In this document: in pieces, positions 8,401 through 17,050 of the stretch
Position numbering within the stretch: position 1 is the stretch's first letter
Layout of the letters: the number at the start of each line of letters is the position of its first letter
Virus record (IMG/VR): IMGVR_UViG_3300005647_000003
Span: 1 to 35,864 of that record
Length of the DNA: 35,864 nt
Source of the DNA: a virus
Strand: one strand, 5' to 3'
Translations under genes and position numbers: made by a program
Notes under the pieces: generated by a model
What the model saw: the letters and a program-made list of their open reading frames with translations, nothing else
Told to the model about the DNA's origin: nothing
Database searches by the model: none

Positions 8401-10106
8401 CCAACAACCTGCACCAGACTAAGCTAAATTCAGTCATAACCGGTATGCAGGGGCAAATAGAAAGAGCCTTGCCTAATGCTGGACCTCTTATTAATGCCGC
8501 GACTCTACCTTTCAAAAGCTGGCAAGCAGGTAACCTCACAAGGCTCGTAACAGACAAGAATATGGCATACAATGTCTATAGCACTATTAAGAATATGCGT
8601 AATGGCAACACTCAGGGGGCTATTGACGATATTGGTCGATTTGCGGGCAACGCTTCTGAATTGGCTCTATTGGGCTTAGTCCTGTCTCAGTCTGGAATGA
8701 TATCCGACACTGACGATAATGGCGAAGATTTCAACGGTCCATTCGTCCAGGTTGCGGGCAAATCTATCCCTGTTTCATCTCTAGGACCCTCAATGGTAAA
8801 TGTTATAGGTGGTCATACAATAAGTAAGTACATGGACAGTGATGGCGACCCAGCAGTGTTCAACGAGTTCGCAGAGCAGTTTATATCTTCTACAGGGGCA
8901 TCTAACTTGGTTGGTGACAACCCACTACAGGAGATGGTTTCAGGTTATGGAGACTTTAGCGATAGAGCCGTTAAAGCTACAGGGGACATACTCAGGAGAC
9001 CTATCCCCTCTGCTCTAACTGATGTGAACTCAGTAATAGACCAGACAGGCTTGAACCCTACAGGGGAGAGGTCTGATACTAGGGTCGAAAACCCTGATGG
9101 CACTAAAGACTATCTGAGCACAGAGCTGAATAAATTTAAGAATAAAATCCCTGGCTTATCACAAACACTGCCTAGAGCAGAGGGCAAGAACGCCAAGAGC
9201 CCTCTGGACAGGGTGACTAACGGCACTAGTGCCGTTGAAGCCAACGAAGAAACTCGGATACAGGAGAGCAAAGACCTGAGTCTCGGAGACCAGAAACGAC
9301 AGCTAGACAAGCTAAAAATCCCAACAACCGCAGAACGACTAGCAGACTTGGCAGAGGAGGGTGACTACAAAAGCGCTGTACTTGGAGCTCAATACAAGGT
9401 CAATGAGGTTGCGGCTGACCCAGATTCTACAAACGGAGAAAAGCGCCGGGCGCAAGAAAAGCTTGAAGATTACCAATTTGGTGAAGAATATGGCTATATT
9501 CCTAGTTCTGACAAGGCTGTTGATGCTCGAGCCGAAAGAGGCGAATATGATGCCGCTATAGCTGGTTATGAGTATAGACTTGCGAGGGCTAAGTTAGACC
9601 CTGATGCTAAAGACAGCGATATAAAGGCAGATGAGGACGAAATTGGTCGTTATAAGATATATAGAGATGGTGAAGTAGAACCAGAAATGGTGACTGCTTA
9701 TGAGAAAAGGTCTTCGTCTGACGGGGGTATTGGAGTTACTAAGTGGCGAGAGTTGATGGCATCTGGAGATGCTGATGAAGTTGCTTATGCTGAGAAATTA
9801 GCTAAACTTGATGAAGCGCTGTTTGATGCTGGACTTGTAGAGAAGAAGAAGTATTATTACTTAGGAGGCAGTTCAGGCTCAAAGGGTAGGAGTAGTAGTG
9901 GTGGTGGTAGTGGTGGTAGTGGCAAGGCTGCGAAGTTCTCTACGAATATTGCCACAAATAACGCTAAAGGTTATAGTTTTACTCCACTGCAAGCTAAAGG
10001 TGCTACATATTCCCAGGCACAATCTAGCATCCCACAACTACAGAAAGTCGCGAGCTATAGTCGAAAATTAAAAAAGATTGGGGTTAACAAAGGAGGTAGA
10101 GGGTGA
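5424..10106 (+). CDS. Large internal virion / DNA-ejection protein
   Basis: A 1560-residue protein, in the size range of the large internal core proteins of podoviruses. The N-terminus is Gln/Ala/Ser-rich; about residues 280-370 contain Gly/Ala-rich semi-hydrophobic helices (LVGSGALAKSAVVGSGKAAF); about residues 1080-1110 include a hydrophobic stretch (ELALLGLVLSQSGMI) that could enter a membrane. The C-terminus has charged helices with repeated 'EYGYIPSSDKAVDARAERGEYDAAIAGYE'-like pieces, then a Gly/Ser tract (SGSKGRSSSGGGSGGSGK). No lysozyme or transglycosylase active site is evident. A GGGAG lies upstream of the ATG. It overlaps the adaptor gene by four bases. Most likely ejected with the DNA to form a channel. 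Confidence 0.7.
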   Translation: MGLFSSISRAFQKADFWDKEENQRQQAQWDREDAEKLEAKRSAAVNSIFSSSSSPYSRTNTNNYSQPSNQGPLAPSVLDAQAQEQQKPLEKKPLAAFNNPLFYQQEQAPVSPEQEKTRILEKLYEANLEKAKKQTNDGESWLSRNLVNRGAVNNRAESRARTMAAQDYMKKYGTGDSVLSEYMKKTTDDGAAESARLKKGIDHLNVVSDRLYKVAEKGSYVPGFGTAFNLGLAGSEKLASSLGNEEYADELGAMRTKVDFGMTQEEFDALDPEMQNKLRNLQKLGLIASPLDLVGSGALAKSAVVGSGKAAFKQSITQGTKAYATKQAIKAGGKTAIKESAVPFVAGTALGTGAQAYLGGTENLSIADALKAGVTGAGLNQLVPTMNPKKMGVTSAIDSATDASTTAAKTIEAPELPGIIKKTGAESKPSIEIEAGVKSTNAAKIPDPTSNFALAKAADSISSEVPMADFKNPVDGSQLRKMDPRTEELDRAMDIVASADSAEQLNRAQATVDSLREQGVVSSADSAPTPEVAPVGGVDSNGNPLLVSDAQAAQEALDNGIIPQAEGSVSASREAEMTAAKEALLAEEFKTPAPRTRQQVIERIVDDGARAEVEETLLPKGSALNIEEVQAEAKIRVRQMDDAALSEKFASEIVINNPSEYFETVAAVDRLGRSNTPEGVRALTNAMESIQMFSSNAGRDLRMVKELFKNMPAPMKKNYMIDRIEKKLGADLPDAERASLIEMIDSATGEEVSVNSLKDSLDALKNDIETGIEVDPEVGSALIKKYREAQSNYEYLQGDVWDYSQSLMPKSSVGKRVAQGVKTSMLSSPLRRLSDPLVTGVTQMADVRDSAVSGLIGKVLNKATGNSGQYREFAPSDVKSLVKGNLEGAVESAKTLKTDRRRVPDFMGELQRATRADSQSTRRTRAGRFVGDMTEAATKMTQGSEVMRARELARQDGQKLKLKGKDLDLYTDIGEVTLSTKQRLEAQDFHMKTNNLHQTKLNSVITGMQGQIERALPNAGPLINAATLPFKSWQAGNLTRLVTDKNMAYNVYSTIKNMRNGNTQGAIDDIGRFAGNASELALLGLVLSQSGMISDTDDNGEDFNGPFVQVAGKSIPVSSLGPSMVNVIGGHTISKYMDSDGDPAVFNEFAEQFISSTGASNLVGDNPLQEMVSGYGDFSDRAVKATGDILRRPIPSALTDVNSVIDQTGLNPTGERSDTRVENPDGTKDYLSTELNKFKNKIPGLSQTLPRAEGKNAKSPLDRVTNGTSAVEANEETRIQESKDLSLGDQKRQLDKLKIPTTAERLADLAEEGDYKSAVLGAQYKVNEVAADPDSTNGEKRRAQEKLEDYQFGEEYGYIPSSDKAVDARAERGEYDAAIAGYEYRLARAKLDPDAKDSDIKADEDEIGRYKIYRDGEVEPEMVTAYEKRSSSDGGIGVTKWRELMASGDADEVAYAEKLAKLDEALFDAGLVEKKKYYYLGGSSGSKGRSSSGGGSGGSGKAAKFSTNIATNNAKGYSFTPLQAKGATYSQAQSSIPQLQKVASYSRKLKKIGVNKGGRG

Positions 10107-10837
10107 CAAATTTAGAACAAATACAAGCTTTTACTCAGGAAGTAAATTTAACTATCTATAATCGTTTGATAGTAGATATAGGTGAAGCTGACGGCCAAGA
10201 GGCAGTCGCTAAGACTACTATATGGTTGAATCTATTTCTCGATGAATTAGCTTTTGAAAAGAACCCTGACGATACTCCTGTTAATTGGTTGTTTTTGAGG
10301 AAAAACGACACTGAAATAGGTGAAATTGACGAAGCGACCGACACTTTCGATTTACCTAGAGATGCCTTGAGGTTAGTGTCCGAAGAGGATAGACCCCTTT
10401 ATATAACCCAAGATGGCACAGTTATCAGTACTTGGGATGTTGTTGAGCCAGACCAACTGACCTCAAGAAATGACTACATTAATAGAGATAACAGAGTTAG
10501 CTATGTTGGAGAGCAAATAGTATTCTCACGACCCCTGAATGACACTGAAATAGGGGGTACTATCTTTGCAGATGTAGTGAATAAATTCCCTCAACTAGTC
10601 AGTACCAGTGGTTCTGAAAATGTAGATTTATTCAAATTACCTATCCCTAGACAGTTACTCGTGCTTGGTACAGCGAAAAATGCCAGTTTACCGGATATCG
10701 TTCAGGGTGGATTATCTCCATCCTACGCTCAAAAGTACGACAACTTGTTAGAGGGGGTCAAAGCTGCGAATATGCAGAGTGCGGCTGCTAATCAGGTAGT
10801 TGTAGAGGATTATAGTGATATAACGGGAGTCTACTAA
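10103..10837 (+). CDS. Head-tail adaptor / tail tubular protein A-like
   Basis: A 244-residue protein starting at GTG with a strong AAGGAGG upstream. The N-terminal part (QAFTQEVNLTIYNRLIVDIGEADG...ETTIWLNLFLDELA-like helices) followed by a beta-rich part (TFDLPRDALRLVSEEDRPLYI ... IVFSRPL) is typical of podovirus adaptor proteins (P22 gp4 or T7 gp11 type), which sit between portal and nozzle. Its place directly before the nozzle gene supports this. The assignment is by size, secondary-structure style and neighbourhood; sequence similarity to a named family member is not obvious. Confidence 0.65.
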   Translation: MTNLEQIQAFTQEVNLTIYNRLIVDIGEADGQEAVAKTTIWLNLFLDELAFEKNPDDTPVNWLFLRKNDTEIGEIDEATDTFDLPRDALRLVSEEDRPLYITQDGTVISTWDVVEPDQLTSRNDYINRDNRVSYVGEQIVFSRPLNDTEIGGTIFADVVNKFPQLVSTSGSENVDLFKLPIPRQLLVLGTAKNASLPDIVQGGLSPSYAQKYDNLLEGVKAANMQSAAANQVVVEDYSDITGVY

Positions 10838-12921
10838 TGGCGATCACCAAACCAGTAAAAGTGCCAACAAAGAAGATCGGTAGCCTTGATCTTGATGGTT
10901 GGTCTGGTGGTCTGTTCCTTAATGGGGAGCAGCTGGCTGCGGGCAATCAATTTATAGAGAGTAAAAATGTTGAATTATCTCAAAAAGGTCGTCTTCGTAA
11001 CAGAAAATCTCTACAACAATGGTTGCCAGATGCAATAGATACTGTCTATGAAGTCTCTGCAGTTGTGGCTCAAGGGGGTGTGTATAATTTTGTGGCTGAT
11101 GATGGAAAGATTAGATTCTGCCAAGACAATGATCCAGGCTGGACAGAGTGTGGTGGGGATAACTCTGTAACCACCAACAATGGAGGTAAACCAACATTCT
11201 TAAGGGCTTTAGACGCTCTCCTTATATTAAATGGTAGCAATGGGGATAAGCTTGCCTATGTCGATCTGACTAGCCCTACTTTTGATGTTGTTAAGTATGA
11301 TTTAGTAGCCAACCCTACTACAGCACTTTCTGCATCACCAACAGGTATCACAAACTCCGGCAGTTTTAAGATATACGCAGGTTATACCTATAGCTCTGCA
11401 ACAGGAGAAACCGAAATCTCTGATATCTTAGAGTACACAATAAATAAGCCTAGAGACCAATGGGACGAAGATGGCTCTGAATATTTGACATTCACTCGAC
11501 CGGGGACTGCCCCTGCTGGCGCAACATACTGGAACTTTTATATAGCTTTAGCCGCTAATGGTGGCTCTATCCAGTCGTCTGACATGCTTATGCTCGCCCC
11601 CGGACTCGACCTGAACACGAGCAAATTTGTCGACAACAACACCCTTGCAATAGATGTGGGCAGGGGCAACCCCCCTACAGTAAACAGCACAGACGGCCCC
11701 AGAGCCGACTTGGGCATAGAAACTGACGGACGGCCTATATTGTTCGGAATCAAGGACGAAGACGGCAACGACACAGGCGAAATCTACATCGGTGGTGACG
11801 GGGACAAAGCGCTCGACTTCTCTTCTGCTAATGGCGGTTTTCGGGCGGAGCCGTCAAAGGGGACTAATTACTTCCCCTCAAATGTTGTAGGGTTTAGGAA
11901 TAACCAGGGTATCCCATCCTTAACTGTGTTATTTAGCAACACTCAAGGTATCTCAAAGCAGGGTATTTTAGAGCAACAGACCATTAATTACGGCAACCAA
12001 TCCTTTGTTGTATGGGGCTTTACAGAGCAGAACTACGGGGCTGCAGGTGTTTCATCACCTTATGGAGTTGTGAATTACAAGGGGCAACTAATGTTCGCAT
12101 CTGCTGATGGGCTTGTTTCTATGGATACTAAAGCCCAGCTACAGAATGTTCTCCAGATAGACAATGTAGACCAAGATATTGAAGAGTATTTCCGGAGAGT
12201 GAATGTATCTGCATTACCAGAGATAGTTGGCGCTGGTTGGAATAATAAGTTTCACTTCATTGTCCCTGCTTATGGGCACACCACCCCAACAGAAATATTG
12301 ATTAGAGACTTGGACAATGGTGGCTCGTTCTACACTCTCGAAATTGAATCTCAGTGGATAGGTGTCGTATCACCCCCAAGCTCGGCCGCTTTTGTGTATA
12401 TCTGCCAAGGCAATAAAATACTTAAACTCTACGATACATTCGGTACAGTTGACTATACTAGCGAGGGGGCAAAGCCTTTTGCGACTTCTGCAACTGGAGC
12501 TATGGTAGGGGTTAACGATGCCCACAACGCATATCAAGCTATGGTTCAAGCAGTTTTCTACATCCTGGACATAGTTGGGGAGATAACTGTTGGAATCCGT
12601 TATAAAGACCAGAATGAGCGAATCAGGGTTAAAGAGAAGACCTTTGAGGGTCCTACTTATGTAAGGTCTTCATCTGGCGGTTTTTCTGACCCAATGTATG
12701 TGTACAATAGTCAGCCATCGCCTAATTTGCAACAATCGACCCAGTTCACAGAGTCGTCATCTTCGTTGAATAAAGTCGATAAAAGAATAAAAGTCCCTAT
12801 TAATGACTTAGCCTCAGAGGTTCAATGGTACTACAGGACTCCGGTGGGATACAATTCATATCTACTCCGCACAATCTCTTACGAGGGAGAGAATCTTGGA
12901 GTTAAGCCGGACTTAAGGTAA
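10837..12921 (+). CDS. Tail nozzle / stabilisation protein
   Basis: A 694-residue beta-rich protein. The N-terminal signature 'W-GGL....QLAAGNQFIESKNVELSQKGRLRNRKS' (about residues 22-58) matches the pattern of podovirus nozzle proteins (P22 gp10/T7 gp12 type), where G-G is followed by N-V and R-R before a series of propeller-like strands. Later segments (NYKGQLMFASADGLVSMD, NNKFHFIVPAYG, ILIRDLDNGG) also resemble beta-propeller blades. The start overlaps the adaptor stop (TAATG) with GGGAG upstream. It forms the end of the short tail tube through which DNA leaves. Confidence 0.78.
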   Translation: MAITKPVKVPTKKIGSLDLDGWSGGLFLNGEQLAAGNQFIESKNVELSQKGRLRNRKSLQQWLPDAIDTVYEVSAVVAQGGVYNFVADDGKIRFCQDNDPGWTECGGDNSVTTNNGGKPTFLRALDALLILNGSNGDKLAYVDLTSPTFDVVKYDLVANPTTALSASPTGITNSGSFKIYAGYTYSSATGETEISDILEYTINKPRDQWDEDGSEYLTFTRPGTAPAGATYWNFYIALAANGGSIQSSDMLMLAPGLDLNTSKFVDNNTLAIDVGRGNPPTVNSTDGPRADLGIETDGRPILFGIKDEDGNDTGEIYIGGDGDKALDFSSANGGFRAEPSKGTNYFPSNVVGFRNNQGIPSLTVLFSNTQGISKQGILEQQTINYGNQSFVVWGFTEQNYGAAGVSSPYGVVNYKGQLMFASADGLVSMDTKAQLQNVLQIDNVDQDIEEYFRRVNVSALPEIVGAGWNNKFHFIVPAYGHTTPTEILIRDLDNGGSFYTLEIESQWIGVVSPPSSAAFVYICQGNKILKLYDTFGTVDYTSEGAKPFATSATGAMVGVNDAHNAYQAMVQAVFYILDIVGEITVGIRYKDQNERIRVKEKTFEGPTYVRSSSGGFSDPMYVYNSQPSPNLQQSTQFTESSSSLNKVDKRIKVPINDLASEVQWYYRTPVGYNSYLLRTISYEGENLGVKPDLR

Positions 12922-12937
12922 GATATAAGGAGAAATT

Positions 12938-14704
12938 ATGATAGAAGAATACAAGACACCTCAAGCAGTTAAAGACCTTGACATGAACGAGCTCATCGGT
13001 GAGTGGGATACTTCTCGCTCTAACAGGGAAAAACATACAGAAGACTTCCCCCAATTAGATAACATCGTTGATGGTGTACCTCTTAATAAGCAGAAAAATG
13101 CCGCTTATGTTGGAGACACTACTATTGCTGGTCTAGTTAGGCAGATATCGAGAAATTCACTACAACAACTGCCCATATATTCATCTGTTATCAACGGCAC
13201 TAAAAACAGCATAAAAGCTCAATTAGGCTCATTCTTCTTGCGTAAATATGTTTTCAATGAAGACACTTTTGGCAAGAGCCTTTTGGCAACTATGCAAATG
13301 GGCACAGAACAGGCTGTAACTCATGGCTATGCTCCTCTTATGACTAAAACTGGGACTATGATGGATGAATTTGGTACAAGCATGAGACTTATGCATTACT
13401 CAGATGTAGACCCAGAGCCAGGCATCCAAGATGCCAGTGAAGCAGGGTACTTCTATGTTGTTGCTAACCTAACAAAATCGAGAGTTCGTAAAATACTCAA
13501 GGCTGCTAAGTCTAACCCTAACACTAGCTGGAATGTCCCTGCCTTAACAAGGTTGCTAGAGATAGAACCTGAAACTATGATGAAATATTCCATCTACCAA
13601 TCAGATGCCAGAGCCAAGGCTGCAGAGGAGTATTCTGCTAATACTTATCAATTAGTCACTAAATACGAAGTCGGCAAAGGCGGTAAATTCTGTACTTTCT
13701 GCCCTCAACTGGAAGAAGAGGGACTGAGGGCTATACCTAATAAGTCTAAGTTCGGTTATCCTCGGATTAACTTCCTCGTGATAGACCCGGCTCCGCTAAC
13801 GCCTTTCGGTGTGTCCCGCGTCCGTCTGGCATCCCCGAACCAGAACCTAGCTAACATTTATTACCAAAACATAGCTTCCATGCTTTTACTAAACAGCAAG
13901 CCCCCTGTCTTAAAGCGAGGTAGATTTACGAAACCTATCCAGTTGAAACAGGGTACTGTTTGGGAGGCGCTAGACCAAAACGCTAAGGCTGAGTTGGTCG
14001 CTATGGATAATGGAGCTTTAAGCCAATTTAAGCCTATGATGGAGTTCTTATCTGGGCAGATACAGAATATAATGGGGCAACCATTTAGCGCAGTGAATAA
14101 TGGTGGTAACTTTTCTAAGACAGGTCCAGGAGTTAAGCAGCAGAACTCAGTTCAGGACAGTGTGACTAACCAGATAACCAACCTTATAGAAAGCTTTTTA
14201 AGACAATATGCACTTGTTGCTCTTGATACTCTGGTTGCAGAGCAGGTTTTAGATGTGAATATAGACCCAGAAAGCAATGAAAAGATACCTAATGAAGCAG
14301 AGATAATCTTGGACGATGAGGCTAAAACTGCTATAAATCGCATCTCTGAGTCTAAGTTCGTCCCAAGTGAAGAAACACCTGAGTATGTCCCGGCAGTCGG
14401 TGATGATAACAAAATCACTATAGACTGGAATGACTACTATAATTCTATTGAATCTTGGAGTGTTGAGATCGAGCTTAGTATCGGCAAGGATGAGCTTGAA
14501 GAGAAGACCCTAGAGGGCTTGCAGGACATGCTAGTAACAATGACTCAGAACGCTGACCCTAATGACTTCGAGAAGCAAAAGAAGATTAGCGAATTAGAGG
14601 ATAGAATCCTTGAAAAGACAGTCCCTAGTAGCTCAAGATTGCAACCACAGCCAGCAGCACCACTTCTTCCACAGTTCCCTGAAATGCCTGGTGTACCTCA
14701 GTAA
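12938..14704 (+). CDS. Portal protein
   Basis: A 588-residue protein with a good AAGGAG Shine-Dalgarno. It has the features of podovirus-type portals: an N-terminal helical segment, a mixed wing region, FGVSRVRLASPNQNLANIYYQNIASMLLLNSKPPVL (a long stem-region helix, positions about 290-325), then PMMEFLSGQIQNIMGQPFSAVN and a helical crown with a Pro-rich end (LQPQPAAPLLPQFPEMPG). It contains one CxxC (FCTFC, about residue 250). Portals are twelve-subunit rings that thread DNA during packaging and ejection. It is followed by scaffold-like genes, the usual neighbours. Confidence 0.82.
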   Translation: MIEEYKTPQAVKDLDMNELIGEWDTSRSNREKHTEDFPQLDNIVDGVPLNKQKNAAYVGDTTIAGLVRQISRNSLQQLPIYSSVINGTKNSIKAQLGSFFLRKYVFNEDTFGKSLLATMQMGTEQAVTHGYAPLMTKTGTMMDEFGTSMRLMHYSDVDPEPGIQDASEAGYFYVVANLTKSRVRKILKAAKSNPNTSWNVPALTRLLEIEPETMMKYSIYQSDARAKAAEEYSANTYQLVTKYEVGKGGKFCTFCPQLEEEGLRAIPNKSKFGYPRINFLVIDPAPLTPFGVSRVRLASPNQNLANIYYQNIASMLLLNSKPPVLKRGRFTKPIQLKQGTVWEALDQNAKAELVAMDNGALSQFKPMMEFLSGQIQNIMGQPFSAVNNGGNFSKTGPGVKQQNSVQDSVTNQITNLIESFLRQYALVALDTLVAEQVLDVNIDPESNEKIPNEAEIILDDEAKTAINRISESKFVPSEETPEYVPAVGDDNKITIDWNDYYNSIESWSVEIELSIGKDELEEKTLEGLQDMLVTMTQNADPNDFEKQKKISELEDRILEKTVPSSSRLQPQPAAPLLPQFPEMPGVPQ

Positions 14705-14738
14705 TGCCTGTGGATAAAGCGCTTATGCCTGTGGGTAA
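14704..14738 (+). repeat. Tandem DnaA-box-like repeat, 21-bp period
   Basis: ATGCCTGTGGATAA (14704-14717) is repeated as ATGCCTGTGGGTAA (14725-14738), exactly 21 bp apart. The core TGTGGATAA is the reverse complement of TTATCCACA, the strongest known DnaA box; the second differs by one base. A two-helical-turn spacing puts both on the same face. They lie just upstream of a consensus promoter, so the sites could mark an origin or make that promoter respond to host DnaA. Confidence 0.6.
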
Positions 14739-14762
14739 CTATCTAGTATGGTCAGATGGTGT

Positions 14763-14791
14763 TTGACATGGGGCATCCAGTGAGTTATCAT
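14763..14791 (+). promoter_or_regulatory. Sigma70-like promoter before scaffold-region genes
   Basis: Perfect -35 TTGACA at 14763-14768, a 17-bp spacer and TATCAT at 14786-14791. It reads toward the gene at 14821, about 30 bases downstream, and lies after the DnaA-box-like repeats. It would give the scaffold region transcription independent of the late promoter at 4251. Confidence 0.75.
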
Positions 14792-14820
14792 GGACTTAAT
14801 ACCAAGCAAAGGGTTAACAA

Positions 14821-15108
14821 ATGAATCAAGACGAAGAAATACCATTTTTTTCACCAGCAGCAGCGCCAGCTCCAGACCTCGCCACTGATAATGACGAGGC
14901 TGATTATACGACCTTAACGGCCGTCTCTAAGCATTTGAAAGGTGGAATGGATAGATTAAGGATGGATTTTAATAGCGTTGATGCCAAAGATGTTGGGAAT
15001 GTACAGATAGAAATATTGGCTAGGCAGAAAGCTTATGCTATATTAGCTCCCATAGATGAGCAGGTTGACTCAGCGATTGATGCGGTTAAAAACTTAAGGA
15101 AAGGGTAA
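14821..15108 (+). CDS. Hypothetical structural-region protein
   Basis: A 95-residue acidic protein: an N-terminal Pro/Ala-rich linker (FSPAAAPAPDLATDND) and a C-terminal helical part (LTAVSKHLKGGMDRLRMDFNSVDAKDVGNVQIEILARQKAYAIL). It follows the promoter at 14763 and lies between portal and scaffold-like genes. I do not recognise the family. A minor virion or scaffold-associated role is an inference from position. Confidence 0.7.
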   Translation: MNQDEEIPFFSPAAAPAPDLATDNDEADYTTLTAVSKHLKGGMDRLRMDFNSVDAKDVGNVQIEILARQKAYAILAPIDEQVDSAIDAVKNLRKG

Positions 15109-15110
15109 CA

Positions 15111-16166
15111 ATGGATCCAGATGAAGTAAACAACGACGCTACAGGTGGTGATGAAGTCGAGAATACTGAGGCTGATGAGTGGGAAGAAGCGACTGCTGAA
15201 TTCCTTGCCGACAAAGATGTAGAGATATCAGAGCCAAAAGATGATGATGACGAGGACGATGATGACGAGGAAGATGAGGAGAAGCCTGAGAAAGATGGTG
15301 AGGAAGAAAAACCTGACAAAGAAGATGACGACCCAGAAAAGAAATCTGAGAAAAAAGAAAATCCCGAGGAAGAGCCAGGGGATGATGGTGATGAAAAAGA
15401 TTCTGACCCAGAAAAAGCAGAAGAAGCAGAAGAAGATGAAGAGGATACACCAGAAGAAAAACCAGTTTTAGATCCTCGCGAAGCAGAGAGGCTGCAAAGG
15501 ACAACTCAACTCGAGATTGAAGCCGACCGAAAAGAAATCGCGGCAGATGTTCGTGAACAGATGTTTTCTGAAATACCCACTGAATTACTTGATGCCGACG
15601 GAGACCCAATCACCTCAATCGCAGATGTTATGGCGTTGCAGAACCCAGCTACAGAGACCAATTTCACTGCCGTAGAGGCTACCCAGTGGCTGATGCAAGC
15701 GCAGAGGCACTTAGAGAAACAGCAGGACGAAGTATCTTCTAAGATAGAAAATATCGTTGGTGAGAACATAAGAGTTAAAGATGAAGCTGATTCTGTTAAA
15801 GCTGAGTACGGCAAAGTTTTGGACAATATGCCAAACTTGAGCAAGAAAATCATGGCTGAGTACAGGAAAACGCTTGTTATAGACAAGAACACTGGCATTA
15901 TTACCAGCGCGCCAGTATCGATGAAGTCTTTTTACGATGCTGTTTTACCCCCTTATGTCGAGCAGATAAATGCCGAAATAGCCAAGAGTAAGGAGGGCGA
16001 AGAAGAAGCAGAGGTCGTTGCTAAGAAGAAAGCAGAAGTCAGTAAGAAAAAGAAAAAAACACAATCTGACAGAGAGGATTTACTCTCTAACAATAGTCAG
16101 AGCGACAACATGGACCCAGAAGAAAAAGAGTGGGCACAGGCTGCTAAAGAATATTACGAAGATTAA
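15111..16166 (+). CDS. Putative capsid scaffolding protein
   Basis: A 351-residue, very acidic protein. Residues about 20-120 are almost entirely Asp/Glu with Lys and Pro (EPKDDDDEDDDDEEDEEK), after which helical segments follow (LQRTTQLEIEADRKEIAADVREQMF; FTAVEATQWLMQAQRHLEKQQDEV) and a Lys-rich patch (KKKAEVSKKKKKTQSDRED). An acidic, coiled-coil protein with a basic C-terminal section next to the portal is the usual profile of phage scaffolds, which template the procapsid and bind the coat through basic residues. The highly repetitive purine-rich DNA creates spurious open frames on the other strand. Confidence 0.68.
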   Translation: MDPDEVNNDATGGDEVENTEADEWEEATAEFLADKDVEISEPKDDDDEDDDDEEDEEKPEKDGEEEKPDKEDDDPEKKSEKKENPEEEPGDDGDEKDSDPEKAEEAEEDEEDTPEEKPVLDPREAERLQRTTQLEIEADRKEIAADVREQMFSEIPTELLDADGDPITSIADVMALQNPATETNFTAVEATQWLMQAQRHLEKQQDEVSSKIENIVGENIRVKDEADSVKAEYGKVLDNMPNLSKKIMAEYRKTLVIDKNTGIITSAPVSMKSFYDAVLPPYVEQINAEIAKSKEGEEEAEVVAKKKAEVSKKKKKTQSDREDLLSNNSQSDNMDPEEKEWAQAAKEYYED

Positions 16167-16180
16167 ATAAAGGAGATTAT

Positions 16181-16723
16181 ATGTCATTAACATTTTTTAA
16201 CATAAAGAGCGGTGAAAGAAGAAACTGCGAAACAGAGCCAATGATTGCAGCTCACTTTAATACCAGCGATCGCAACCCAAATGCCCATCAAGGGCAGGAC
16301 TTAGGGTGGAGAATAGCGCCTGAGACGATTGTCGAACTTGAGCGTATATTGAAAGATCCAACGCAAATGCAAGCGATTGCAAACGCTCGTAAGGTTTTAT
16401 TAGAGAATGTCACAGAGACTGATGTCCTGCTACACATCTCTAATATCAACGATAAGAAGAACACTGGCGTTGAAAAATCTGATAAAGATTTTGGGGAAAT
16501 CTATGAAGCAGATGTGCGAAAACTGAAAGATGAGCAGAAAAAAAGAGATGAACTAATAGCCAAAGAAAAAGAAAATGGTGGCCAGAGTGTTGAGAGTCCT
16601 GACACCCCAGCAGATGAAGATACTGCTAAAGCTAAAATTCCAGCTTCTCCTACCCAAACACCCCCTGCGAATGGTAATATTAGTCCAGAGCAAAGCTCTA
16701 CTAGTAAACCTAATAAGAAATAA
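16181..16723 (+). CDS. Hypothetical structural-region protein
   Basis: A 180-residue protein preceded by AAAGGAG. The first 85 residues look folded (LTFFNIKSGERRNCETEPMIAAHFNTSDRN, then helical ETIVELERILKDPTQMQAI), the middle is a charged helix (ADVRKLKDEQKKRDELIAKEKE), and the last 45 residues are a Pro/Ser/Thr-rich tail. No family recognised. Its place between scaffold-like and terminase genes suggests a head-assembly or decoration role, but nothing in the sequence proves it. Confidence 0.68.
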   Translation: MSLTFFNIKSGERRNCETEPMIAAHFNTSDRNPNAHQGQDLGWRIAPETIVELERILKDPTQMQAIANARKVLLENVTETDVLLHISNINDKKNTGVEKSDKDFGEIYEADVRKLKDEQKKRDELIAKEKENGGQSVESPDTPADEDTAKAKIPASPTQTPPANGNISPEQSSTSKPNKK

Positions 16724-16735
16724 GGAGTCATAATT

Positions 16736-17050
16736 ATGGCAGACGGAAACACAACTCAAAATGATGCAACTAAGACCGCTACAGATGCAGCGAAGAAAAA
16801 GGCTGCAGAAGCTGAAAAAGCAGCTAAAGAACTAAAGGCTAAAGAAGCCGAGGATCGCAAAAAAGAACAAGAAGCATCTCAAAAAGAAGCAGCAGAAAAT
16901 GCTAAAAAAGATTCTGCACCAGCAGAAGAAGATAGCGGTGAAGACTCTGAAGAGACTGAAACCCCTGTTGAATCTCGGAATAAGGCAATGAAAGTTGCTC
17001 AAGCCGAAGCTAAGAAGAACGCTAAAGTAGACCAGAAGACTAAGGCCTAG
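16736..17050 (+). CDS. Low-complexity Ala/Lys/Glu coiled-coil protein
   Basis: A 104-residue protein made almost wholly of Ala, Lys and Glu with heptad-like spacing (KKKAAEAEKAAKELKAKEAEDRKK), an acidic patch (PAEEDSGEDSEETETP) and a Lys-rich end. It has AAGGAG upstream of its ATG. It ends in CTAG, which also encodes the stop of the opposite-strand terminase (17047-17050), so the two genes share their last four bases. A second scaffold-type or DNA-condensing protein is possible; function unproven. Confidence 0.65.
   Translation: MADGNTTQNDATKTATDAAKKKAAEAEKAAKELKAKEAEDRKKEQEASQKEAAENAKKDSAPAEEDSGEDSEETETPVESRNKAMKVAQAEAKKNAKVDQKTKA

Noticed and set aside
15139-15609. Long minus-strand frame opposite the scaffold-like gene
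   Set aside because: It is the mirror of the Asp/Glu-rich purine repeat, giving His/Leu/Ser runs, with no start signal.
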